20,329 nt of DNA from RXOA01 sp964554715 (GTDB taxonomy: Bacteria; Bipolaricaulota; Bipolaricaulia; UBA7950; UBA9294), in the NCBI GenBank assembly GCA_964554715.1, contig CAZKPU010000039.1:1-20329 (forward strand), in the 5' to 3' direction. The notes beneath the pieces are model-generated. The model made no database searches, was not told where the DNA came from, and saw only the letters and a list, made by a program, of their open reading frames with translations. Positions 13,690 through 20,329 of this stretch are shown here, in pieces (position 1 is the stretch's first letter; every line of letters starts with the position of its first letter). Made by a program: the position numbers and the translations under genes.

Positions 13690-15262
13690 AGCACACGTAC
13701 TTGTTGAGATCAACGATGAGTCTCTTCTTGCAGGAGCCGAGAATGTCATGTCCGCGTTGCAGAAGGCGGTGGAGTCTCATGGTTTGGCCGGTGAGGTTCG
13801 GGTCGTCGAAACCGGAGACCTCGGCTCCTCGGGAACAGGCGTCATGCTTGCCGTGCACCCCGACGGCGTCGTGTACGCCAGGGTGACCATCGAGGATGTG
13901 GACGAAATCGTCGAGGAACACCTTCTCAAAGGACGGTTCGTGGAGCGCCTTCGCGTACCAACAGGCCCGCCGATTGCGACAGGGCTCGTTCGCAAGCAAA
14001 CGCGCATCGTCCTTGAGAACTGCGGCCGGATCGATCCTGAGAGCCTTGAGGAAGCCATCGCCGGTGGGGCCTATGAAGCGCTCGCGACAATTGCCGAGAG
14101 GAATCTGCGTCCGGAGGATATTCTCGAAACGGTCAAATCTTCGGGGCTGCGCGGTCGTGGCGGTGCCGGGTTTCCTACCGGGGTGAAGTGGTCGTTCACC
14201 GCATCCGGTGACGAGAAGTACATCGTCTGCAACGCGGACGAAGGCGAGCCTGGAACGTTCAAGGATCGCCTGATCCTTGAGGGCGATCCGCATCGATTGA
14301 TCGAAGGGATGATCCTTGCCGGATACGCCGTCGGGGCGAGGCAAGGGTACATCTACATCCGAGGTGAATACGCCTTGTCGATCCGCAGGATCCAGATTGC
14401 GATCGATCAGGCCCGCAAAGCAGGTCTCCTAGGGCCCGACATCCTTGGGACAGGCTTCGGCTTCGACATGGATGTGAGGAAGGGCGCCGGTGCCTATGTC
14501 TGCGGGGAGGAAACCGCTCTGATCGAATCGATGGAAGGCAAGCGCGGCAATCCTCGACTGAAGCCTCCGTATCCGGGAGCCGTTGGCCTTTGGAACAAGC
14601 CGACCGTTGTCAACAATGTGGAAACCCTTGCCAACGTCCCCCCGATCATCGCCCGCGGCGCCGACTGGTTCCGCAGCTTCGGAACGCCCCGCTGCCCGGG
14701 CACGAAGGTGTACACGATTCTTGGGCACGCAGCCAACCCCGGATTGATCGAAGTGGAGATGGGTACAACACTCCGATCGATCGTCTTTGATTACGGTGGA
14801 GGGTTGAAGAACGGCAAGTCCTTCAAGGCAGCGCTGATCGGTGGAGCAGCAGGAGCGTTCGTCGGGGTTGACGGCCTGGATGTGCAGATGGATTTCGACA
14901 ACCTCAAGGAGTACGCCGCAGTTCTCGGATCGGGAGCGGTCTTGATCATGGATGAAACCGTATCCATCGTGGAGGTCCTACAGGGGATTCTCCACTTCTT
15001 CCGCCACGAATCGTGCGGCCAGTGCGCGCCGTGCCGTCTGGGCACTGCTCAGATGTGCGAAATCGTCGACCGCATCGCATCGGGCACTGGATCGGCCAAG
15101 GATGTCGATCTGCTTCGCGAAATCGCAACGATGATGCAAGAAACATCTCTATGCCCGCTTGGGCAGTCCCCGATTCTACCGATTGAAACGGCATTGGATC
15201 TTTTCGGGGACGAATTCGCCACAGGAAGCGCCGACAGCGCGACCGCGTCAACCGCTAGGTAG
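13676..15262 (+). CDS. NuoF-like NAD(H)-binding flavoprotein of formate dehydrogenase (FdsB-like)
   Basis: 528 residues. The core is complete: 'GLRGRGGAGFPTGVKW', 'CNADEGEPGTFKDR', 'GAYVCGEETALIESMEGKRG' for FMN and NAD(H), and the N3 [4Fe-4S] ligands C447, C450, C453 and C493. The N-terminal about 95 residues still align with the thioredoxin-like domain of the first NuoF ('VRVVETG', 'VDEIVEEHLLKGRFVERL'), but all four ligand cysteines are gone: 'ETGDLGSSGTG' replaces 'ETGCMGPCEMG'. Residues 1-100 contain no cysteine. The C-terminal 2x[4Fe-4S] domain of the first NuoF is absent. So it should be an FMN/[4Fe-4S] diaphorase reducing NAD+ with electrons from formate, without its own ferredoxin-side clusters. 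GAGGAGGG lies just before the ATG, which overlaps NuoE2 by 14 bases. Confidence 0.92.
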   Translation: MQLARAHVLVEINDESLLAGAENVMSALQKAVESHGLAGEVRVVETGDLGSSGTGVMLAVHPDGVVYARVTIEDVDEIVEEHLLKGRFVERLRVPTGPPIATGLVRKQTRIVLENCGRIDPESLEEAIAGGAYEALATIAERNLRPEDILETVKSSGLRGRGGAGFPTGVKWSFTASGDEKYIVCNADEGEPGTFKDRLILEGDPHRLIEGMILAGYAVGARQGYIYIRGEYALSIRRIQIAIDQARKAGLLGPDILGTGFGFDMDVRKGAGAYVCGEETALIESMEGKRGNPRLKPPYPGAVGLWNKPTVVNNVETLANVPPIIARGADWFRSFGTPRCPGTKVYTILGHAANPGLIEVEMGTTLRSIVFDYGGGLKNGKSFKAALIGGAAGAFVGVDGLDVQMDFDNLKEYAAVLGSGAVLIMDETVSIVEVLQGILHFFRHESCGQCAPCRLGTAQMCEIVDRIASGTGSAKDVDLLREIATMMQETSLCPLGQSPILPIETALDLFGDEFATGSADSATASTAR

Positions 15263-15277
15263 AGAAGGGAAGTGAGG

Positions 15278-17989
15278 ATGCCAGAGCAAATCCGATTGAC
15301 CATTGATGGTAAGGAGATCCTGGCCGAGGAGGGGCAGAATCTGCTCCAGGTGGCACGAGATCACGGATTCAAGATTCCGGGACTCTGCTACCATCCACGG
15401 ATCAGTGTGTCCGGAGCGTGCCGGCTCTGCGTGGTGAAGATCGCGGGCCGGCCGGGTCTGGTCACGTCATGCACCGTACCTGTCACCGACGGGCTCGAAG
15501 TCACTGCATTCGATGACGAACTCGAGTCGATGCGCCGCACACTGATCGATCTCCTTCTCTCCGAACACAACTGCGACTGCCTCACGTGCGAGTTCTCCGG
15601 AGCGTGCGAACTGCAGGAACTGGCTTATCAATACGGACTCGACAACCGTACCCGACGCTTCGTGTCGCGCGAAAGACCTCTCCCCGAACCGGACACGTCC
15701 TCACCTGTGCTCAACTACGACCCTTCGAAATGCATCGTCTGCGGGCGATGCATCAAGGCATGCGCCGAGATTCAGGGCAAGGGCGTTCTCAGCTTCGCCA
15801 ACCGCGGATTGGAGACGGTGGTTGTCGCCGGCTTGGGAGAGTGGGGAACCTCCGAGTGCGATGGATGCGGCGAGTGCGTTCAACTCTGTCCGACCGGTGC
15901 CATTCTCGACAAGCTTCCCCAGCGGCCACCGCGCGTCTGGGAGATGGAAAAGGTGCAAACGACATGCTCCTACTGCGGGGTGGGTTGCCAACTCGATATG
16001 TGGACGGCAGACAATCGGATCGTCCGCGTTCGCGGGTCGGAGGCTGTTCCGAACTACGGTTCCACCTGTGTGAAGGGGCGCTTCGGGCATACGTTCATGA
16101 CACATGATGAGCGGTTGTCCACACCGCTGATCCGGCGCAATGGGAAGCTCGAACCGGCAACGTGGGATGAAGCGATGAGCGAAATCCGCGAGCGGCTTGT
16201 TCCGATCAAAGAGCAGCACGGGCCGGATGCAATTGTCGGGCTGTCATCGGCAAGGTGTACCAACGAGGAGAACTACCTGTTCCAGAAGATGATCCGCGCC
16301 GCAGTCGGGACCAACAACGTGGATCACTGCGCCCGCCTTTGCCACGCATCGACGGTTGCCGGACTGGCAGCGGCGTTCGGTTCGGGAGCGATGACCAACT
16401 CGATCGGCGAGATCGAGTTCGCCAAATGCATCCTCGTGACCGGATCCAACACCACCGAGACGCATCCCGTGATCGCAACTCTGATCCGTCGCGCAGTGCG
16501 TGAGCATGGCGCAAAGCTGATCGTCGTCGATCCTCGGCGGATCGATCTGGTGGAAGATGCCGTCCTGTGGTTGCGCCAGAAAAACGGGACAGACGTCGCC
16601 TGGCTCAACGGAATGATGAACGTCATCGTCGATGAAGGACTTGAGGACAAAGCGTTCATCGCCGAGCACACCGAGGAGTTCGAGGCTCTCAAGGCAGTCG
16701 TTTCCGAATATACACCGGAGAAGGTGGAACAGATCACGACGATTCCGGCCGATGCGATTCGCGAAGCCGCGAGGATCTATGCCAAAGCGGAGTGCTCGTC
16801 GATCATCTATTCGATGGGAATCACCCAACACACCACCGGAACCGACAACGTCCTCTCCGTTGCCAATCTGGCGCTGCTGACCGGCAACGTCGGCAAGGCG
16901 TCAACCGGCGTCAATCCGTTGCGTGGGCAGAACAACGTTCAGGGCGCGTGTGATTTGGGCGCCCTGTCGAACGTGTATCCCGGCTACCAGAAGGTGACGG
17001 ACCCGAAGGCGCAGGAGAAGTTCGAGAAAGCCTGGAACGCCAAGTTATCACCGACCGTGGGGCTGACCGTTGTCGAAGCGATGAACGCCGCGGCGGACGG
17101 GACCGTCAAGGGGATGATCATCATGGGAGAGAACCCGATGGTCTCCGATCCCAACTTGAACCATGTTGAGGAGGCGTTGCGGAACCTCGATTTCCTCGTC
17201 GTGAGTGACATCTTCCCGAGCGAGACCGCCCAACTGGCCGATGTCGTTCTGCCGGCGGCGTCGTTTGCGGAGAAAGAGGGAACCTTCACCAATACCGAAC
17301 GGCGTGTGTTGCTGTTGCGAGAGGTGCTCAAAGCACCCGGTGAGGCGCTTCCCGACTGGGAGATCATCTGCAGAATTTCCGAGCAATTCGGATACCCGAT
17401 GCACTATCGGTCAGCGACCCAGATCATGGATGAGATGGCCTCGCTGACACCGATCTACGGAGGAATCCACCACGATCGTCTGGCGCCGGACGGGCTCCAG
17501 TGGCCTTGCCCGGACGACGATCATCCCGGAACCCGATTCCTGCACAACGGGAAGTTCAGCCGCGGCTTGGGACGGTTCCATCCGGTGGATTTCATTCCGC
17601 CGGCGGAGCTTCCGGATCGAGAGTTTCCGTTCATCTTGTCCACGGGGCGCATCCTCTATCACTACCATACCGGAACGATGAGCCGCCGTGTCGATGCTTT
17701 GAACGCCTACGTTGGCGAGGGATACGCCGAAGTGCACCCAGAAGACGTGAAGCGTTTGGGTTTGGAGGACGGTGGATGGGTTTCGGTGCGTACACGGCGA
17801 GGCGAGATCACGACGCGGGTTCGCGCAACGGAGCGCGTGGCTGAAGGATCCGTGTTTGTCCCGTTCCACTTCGCGGAAGCAGCAGCGAACCGTCTCACCA
17901 ACGATGCCCTGGACCCAAAGGCAAAGATCCCGGAGTACAAAGTGGCGGCTTGCCAAATCGAGAAAGCCAAGCAGCCTGTTCGATCGTAA
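15278..17989 (+). CDS. fdhA: Formate dehydrogenase catalytic subunit, Mo/W-bisPGD, cysteine type
   Basis: 903 residues, FdsA-like. The N-terminus is NuoG-like: [2Fe-2S] C37/C48/C51/C65, N5-type H97/C101/C104/C110, then [4Fe-4S] C152/C155/C158/C162 and C194/C197/C200/C204. The molybdopterin enzyme begins near residue 228 with [4Fe-4S] C230/C233/C237/C264 and 'CVKGRFGH'. The active site is 'DHCARLCHASTVAGL', where C355-H356 correspond to Sec140-His141 of E. coli FdhF; the codon is TGC, so no selenocysteine is needed. 'NPLRGQNNVQGACD' carries the conserved active-site Arg. The C-terminal domain ('STGRILYHYHTGTMSRR') binds the cofactor. It interconverts formate and CO2 in the cytoplasm. ATG 15278 is preferred over GTG 15272 because AGAAGGGA precedes it at 7 bases. 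Mo versus W cannot be told. Confidence 0.95.
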   Translation: MPEQIRLTIDGKEILAEEGQNLLQVARDHGFKIPGLCYHPRISVSGACRLCVVKIAGRPGLVTSCTVPVTDGLEVTAFDDELESMRRTLIDLLLSEHNCDCLTCEFSGACELQELAYQYGLDNRTRRFVSRERPLPEPDTSSPVLNYDPSKCIVCGRCIKACAEIQGKGVLSFANRGLETVVVAGLGEWGTSECDGCGECVQLCPTGAILDKLPQRPPRVWEMEKVQTTCSYCGVGCQLDMWTADNRIVRVRGSEAVPNYGSTCVKGRFGHTFMTHDERLSTPLIRRNGKLEPATWDEAMSEIRERLVPIKEQHGPDAIVGLSSARCTNEENYLFQKMIRAAVGTNNVDHCARLCHASTVAGLAAAFGSGAMTNSIGEIEFAKCILVTGSNTTETHPVIATLIRRAVREHGAKLIVVDPRRIDLVEDAVLWLRQKNGTDVAWLNGMMNVIVDEGLEDKAFIAEHTEEFEALKAVVSEYTPEKVEQITTIPADAIREAARIYAKAECSSIIYSMGITQHTTGTDNVLSVANLALLTGNVGKASTGVNPLRGQNNVQGACDLGALSNVYPGYQKVTDPKAQEKFEKAWNAKLSPTVGLTVVEAMNAAADGTVKGMIIMGENPMVSDPNLNHVEEALRNLDFLVVSDIFPSETAQLADVVLPAASFAEKEGTFTNTERRVLLLREVLKAPGEALPDWEIICRISEQFGYPMHYRSATQIMDEMASLTPIYGGIHHDRLAPDGLQWPCPDDDHPGTRFLHNGKFSRGLGRFHPVDFIPPAELPDREFPFILSTGRILYHYHTGTMSRRVDALNAYVGEGYAEVHPEDVKRLGLEDGGWVSVRTRRGEITTRVRATERVAEGSVFVPFHFAEAAANRLTNDALDPKAKIPEYKVAACQIEKAKQPVRS

Positions 17990-18002
17990 GGAGGTCGGAT
18001 CT

Positions 18003-18827
18003 ATGGAGTTTGACTGCAAGAGTCCAGCGACCGTCGCGGACAACCTGACCCGCACGGCGTGTGTGAAGAAGACACAACAGAGTTTCATTCGTCTGTCGAT
18101 TCTCGGCGTCTTCGCCGGGGTCTACATCGGCTTCGGCGCCCAATTGGCGACGCTCGTCACCCATGATCTCGCAGCGTTCGTCGGTGTGGGACTTGCGAAG
18201 CTGATCGGGGGCGCTGTGTTCAGCGTCGGCCTGATGCTGGTCGTCATCGCCGGAGCCGAATTGTTCACCGGAAACAACCTCATCTTTCTTTCGGTCCTGG
18301 ACCGGCAGATCAAGCCAAGGGGTCTCCTACGCAACTGGGGGATCGTTTACTTCGCCAATCTCGCGGGATCGCTGCTGCTGGTCCTTCTGATGTACTGGAG
18401 CGGCCTGTGGAAGACCAACGGTGGCGCGGTCGGCGCAACGGCCGTGGGGATCGCCAACGCCAAGGTAAACTTGACCTTCCTTGAGGCGTTTGCACGAGCG
18501 ATCCTCTGTAACTGGCTCGTTTGCCTCGCTGTGTGGATGGCCGCGTCTGCACGAACGGTCGTCGGCAAGATCTTCGCCATCTTCTTCCCGATCATGGCGT
18601 TCGTTGCCAGCGGGTTCGAGCATAGCATCGCCAACATGTACTTCATTCCCATGGGGCTTGCCCTGAAGGGGCAGGGGCTTGCCGAAGCGACAGCCAACCT
18701 GACGGTCGGCGGCATGATCGTCAAGAATCTGATCCCCGTGACAATCGGCAACATCGTTGGTGGAGCGTTCTTCGTCGCAACGTTGTATTGGGTTGTATAC
18801 GTCCGCAAGGACAAGAAGGAAGCGTAA
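18003..18827 (+). CDS. focA: Formate/nitrite transporter family channel, probable formate channel
   Basis: 274 residues with six hydrophobic segments, usual for FocA/NirC pentameric channels. Signature stretches include 'GAELFTGNNLIFLSVLDR', 'AKVNLTFLEAFARAILCNW' and 'GFEHSIANMYFIPMG' with the pore histidine H207 (equivalent to H209 of E. coli FocA) and a conserved Lys near 'NAKVNL'. Its place directly after the formate dehydrogenase makes formate the likely substrate; nitrite (NirC) or hydrosulfide are alternatives within the family. The upstream stop codon TAA is part of the TAAGGAGG ribosome site (17987-17994), 8 bases before the ATG. Direction of formate flow depends on metabolism and cannot be read here. 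Confidence 0.93.
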   Translation: MEFDCKSPATVADNLTRTACVKKTQQSFIRLSILGVFAGVYIGFGAQLATLVTHDLAAFVGVGLAKLIGGAVFSVGLMLVVIAGAELFTGNNLIFLSVLDRQIKPRGLLRNWGIVYFANLAGSLLLVLLMYWSGLWKTNGGAVGATAVGIANAKVNLTFLEAFARAILCNWLVCLAVWMAASARTVVGKIFAIFFPIMAFVASGFEHSIANMYFIPMGLALKGQGLAEATANLTVGGMIVKNLIPVTIGNIVGGAFFVATLYWVVYVRKDKKEA

Positions 18828-18838
18828 GGGTCACGAGA

Positions 18839-18871
18839 CGGGCGGTGGAGCGGCGCTCGCTCCACCGCCCG
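18839..18871 (+). other. Strong GC-rich stem-loop between focA and fdhD
   Basis: Arms 18839-18851 and 18859-18871 are perfect inverted repeats of 13 bp around a 7-base loop. It begins 12 bases after the focA stop and ends 11 bases before the fdhD ATG. There is no U-run after it, so it is not a classical intrinsic terminator. It may protect the upstream mRNA 3' end, attenuate transcription or occlude fdhD translation; no Shine-Dalgarno is visible for fdhD. Confidence 0.7.
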
Positions 18872-18882
18872 CCCGCAACGAC

Positions 18883-19605
18883 ATGATGGATCTCATCCGA
18901 AAACGCACCGTCACTCGGTTGGAAAGCCGCAAGCAACAAGACACCGATGACGTTCTCATCCAGGAACAGCCTGTAACGATCCTCGTTGATGGCAAGCAAA
19001 CTCTCGAGACCGCCTGCTCACCCGGAAACCTTCGCGAACTGGCCTACGGACATCTTCTCGCCGTTGGAGCGATCGCTGGCTCCGACGATATCGCCACGGT
19101 TGAGATGAGGACCGATGAGGCCATCGTTGCCGTCGAACTGGCAGATAAGATCCGTGTTCCATCACGATCTCAAAGGCCGGAAAGCGTTCGCGGAACGTTC
19201 TCGGTCTCAGCGGACCGCGTGTCCCAAGCGGTACGATCCCTCAATGACCACGGAGAGCTGTTTCGGCTGACCGGCGGCACACACCTGGCGGCTGTCGTCT
19301 CATCCGATTCCGATGACATCTTCGTCGAGGATATTTCCCGCACCTGTGCCCTCGAGAAGGCTCTCGGGAAAGCGCTGCTTCGTGGTACGGCCTTTGGCCG
19401 AAGCCTGCTCGTCGTCACATCACGGGTTCCGATGCAGTTCGTTGTCAAGGCGGCGCATGCCGGAATCCCGATCATCGCTGCGGTTTCCGCGCCAACCTAT
19501 CAGGCGGTGGAAGCTGCGGAGCGTTTGGGGATCTGCCTGTGTGGCTTTGTCCGCGAGGCGCGGCTCAATGTGTACAGCCAGCGATGGCGGATCGGACTGC
19601 GATGA
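18883..19605 (+). CDS. fdhD: FdhD-like formate dehydrogenase accessory sulfurtransferase, atypical
   Basis: 240 residues. FdhD passes sulfur from a cysteine desulfurase to the Mo cofactor and is needed for formate dehydrogenase activity. Family landmarks are present: 'TACSPGNLRELAYGHLL', 'TGGTHLAAV', 'VEDISRTCALEKALGKAL' (usually EDVGRHNALDK), 'IIAAVSAPTYQAVEAAE' and 'CLCGFVREARLNVYS'. The loop that in E. coli carries the sulfur-transferring CxxC lies around residues 92-108 and here reads 'VPSRSQRPESVRGTFSVS' without any cysteine. The RHN segment is also altered to RTC. The start is the first in-frame ATG after the stem-loop; no ribosome site is visible, and ATG 18886 is an alternative. It overlaps mobA by 4 bases. 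Membership is secure from sequence and context; canonical catalysis is doubtful. Confidence 0.85.
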   Translation: MMDLIRKRTVTRLESRKQQDTDDVLIQEQPVTILVDGKQTLETACSPGNLRELAYGHLLAVGAIAGSDDIATVEMRTDEAIVAVELADKIRVPSRSQRPESVRGTFSVSADRVSQAVRSLNDHGELFRLTGGTHLAAVVSSDSDDIFVEDISRTCALEKALGKALLRGTAFGRSLLVVTSRVPMQFVVKAAHAGIPIIAAVSAPTYQAVEAAERLGICLCGFVREARLNVYSQRWRIGLR

Positions 19606-20195
19606 GCCTCAAACCCCGTTCATCGCTTGTCATTCTTGCCGGTGGCGCATCTCGTCGAATGGGTCATCCGAAGCACTTGCTGACAACACCGGGAGGGACG
19701 CTCGTCGAGCACATTGCAGAGCGTCTTTCTCCGCTGTTCGCCGAAACCCTGCTGGTCGGTCGCAGTGGAGACGGGGTCCCTGCAGGACTGCGGTTCGTCG
19801 AGGATCTCCGGCCTGAGCGCAGTCCTCTTGTTGGGATCTACAGCGGACTGTGCGCTGCGACCACCGAAGCCTGTCTCGTGATCGGATGCGACATGCCGTT
19901 CGTGATGCCCGAACTCGTCTCCAAGCTGCTAGGGTCTATGGGCGAAAGCGACGTTACAGTACCGATTGTCAACGGCTTCTACGAACCACTGCTCGCGATC
20001 TATCGGACCTCTGTCGCCTGCATGTCGGCCGTTGATCGTGCGTTGAACGAGAAGCGATTCAAGGTGACATCGTTTTACCCCGATGTGGCCGTTCAGGAGA
20101 TCCCGGAAAGCGCTCTGCGACAGGTCGATCCGGACCTGCGCTCGTTCACCAACATCAACACACCCAAGCAACTTCCGCTTCTGGCGCGTTTGTAG
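19602..20195 (+). CDS. mobA: Molybdenum cofactor guanylyltransferase
   Basis: 197 residues. It attaches GMP to molybdopterin to give the guanine dinucleotide form, which the bisPGD-containing formate dehydrogenase upstream needs. Visible motifs: the nucleotidyltransferase loop 'LAGGASRRMGHPKHLL' (L12-G15, R18/R19, K24), 'PLVGIYSGLCAA', the metal-binding 'VIGCDMPF', 'GFYEPLLAIY' and the C-terminal 'TNINTPKQLPLL'. ATG 19602 overlaps the fdhD stop as ATGA; the earlier in-frame start at 19539 would lie deep in fdhD and add residues not found in the family. Last gene of the operon in this window. Confidence 0.93.
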   Translation: MSLKPRSSLVILAGGASRRMGHPKHLLTTPGGTLVEHIAERLSPLFAETLLVGRSGDGVPAGLRFVEDLRPERSPLVGIYSGLCAATTEACLVIGCDMPFVMPELVSKLLGSMGESDVTVPIVNGFYEPLLAIYRTSVACMSAVDRALNEKRFKVTSFYPDVAVQEIPESALRQVDPDLRSFTNINTPKQLPLLARL

Positions 20196-20254
20196 CCTTC
20201 AGCAATCGTAGGAGGGGCTCTAGCGGTTGCCGCATGTGGGCTAATCCTCTAATG

Positions 20255-20329
20255 CTCCTTGCACGATTCGTTCCGAATCTCCTTGCACGATTCGACGCTA
20301 TCATCGCGTCGAATCTCCCCGCATGATTC
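20255..20329. repeat. Short GANTC-rich direct and inverted repeats running off the window
   Basis: The unit CTCCTTGCACGATTCG occurs at 20255-20270 and exactly again at 20279-20294. A diverged copy, CTCCCCGCATGATTC, lies at 20315-20329 and is cut by the window end. Starts are 24 and 36 bases apart. Copies 2 and 3 are preceded by CGAAT. The region folds: GATTCG (20265-20270) pairs with CGAATC (20274-20279) over a 3-base loop, and a perfect 10-bp stem joins 20289-20298 with 20306-20315. It follows mobA after about 60 bases that hold nothing recognisable. Confidence 0.7.

Noticed and set aside
18872..18890. Intrinsic terminator after focA
   Set aside because: The hairpin is followed by a C/G-rich stretch, not a T-run, and fdhD starts 11 bases later.
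20255..20329. CRISPR array
   Set aside because: Units are 16 bases with 8- and 20-base spacers, the third copy is diverged, and no cas gene is present.

Overview
This window is bacterial DNA. Genes are packed head to tail, often overlapping by 1-14 bases, with Shine-Dalgarno sequences and frequent GTG/TTG starts, and the DNA looks moderately GC-rich. Two runs of exactly 10 N (503-512 and 2777-2786) look like scaffold joins of a draft or metagenome assembly, because one falls inside a malic enzyme gene and makes a false frameshift. The lineage cannot be fixed from the sequence. The content ([NiFe]-hydrogenase, formate dehydrogenase, NAD malic enzyme, archaeal-type phosphoglycerate mutase) suggests a strict anaerobe with fermentative, syntrophic or acetogenic habits. 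I found no rRNA, tRNA, CRISPR array or insertion sequence.

Left part (1-3446, all minus strand): the start of a VOC/glyoxalase-like protein (cut by the window edge), a small membrane protein broken by the first N run, peptidase T, and an NAD(P)-dependent malic enzyme broken by the second N run. A 234-bp divergent spacer (3447-3680) separates these from the plus-strand genes.

Right part (3681-20195, all plus strand): nineteen consecutive genes that read as one long operon. First comes apgM (glycolytic phosphoglycerate mutase). Next is a block usually seen beside multimeric [FeFe]-hydrogenases: DRTGG protein, RsbT-like HATPase, second DRTGG protein, PHP phosphoesterase-like protein, NuoE, second HATPase, thioredoxin-fold ferredoxin-like protein. 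Here it leads not into an [FeFe] enzyme but into a soluble [NiFe]-hydrogenase: NuoE/HydC, NuoF/HydB with a C-terminal 2x[4Fe-4S] domain, HoxU/HydA, HoxY/HydS, HoxH/HydL and its maturation protease. This subunit set matches the electron-bifurcating HydABCSL type. Then follows a complete NAD-linked formate dehydrogenase (second NuoE, second NuoF, 903-aa catalytic subunit with an active-site cysteine), a FocA/NirC formate channel, FdhD and MobA for the Mo cofactor.

Together the operon would interconvert H2, formate, NADH and probably reduced ferredoxin, and move formate across the membrane. The oddest features are three proteins or domains that keep their fold but have lost functional cysteines: the stand-alone ferredoxin-like protein (7859-8224), the N-terminal domain of the second NuoF (13676-~13960), and the CxxC loop of FdhD. 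The last 75 bases hold short GANTC-rich repeats with inverted symmetry that run off the window end.
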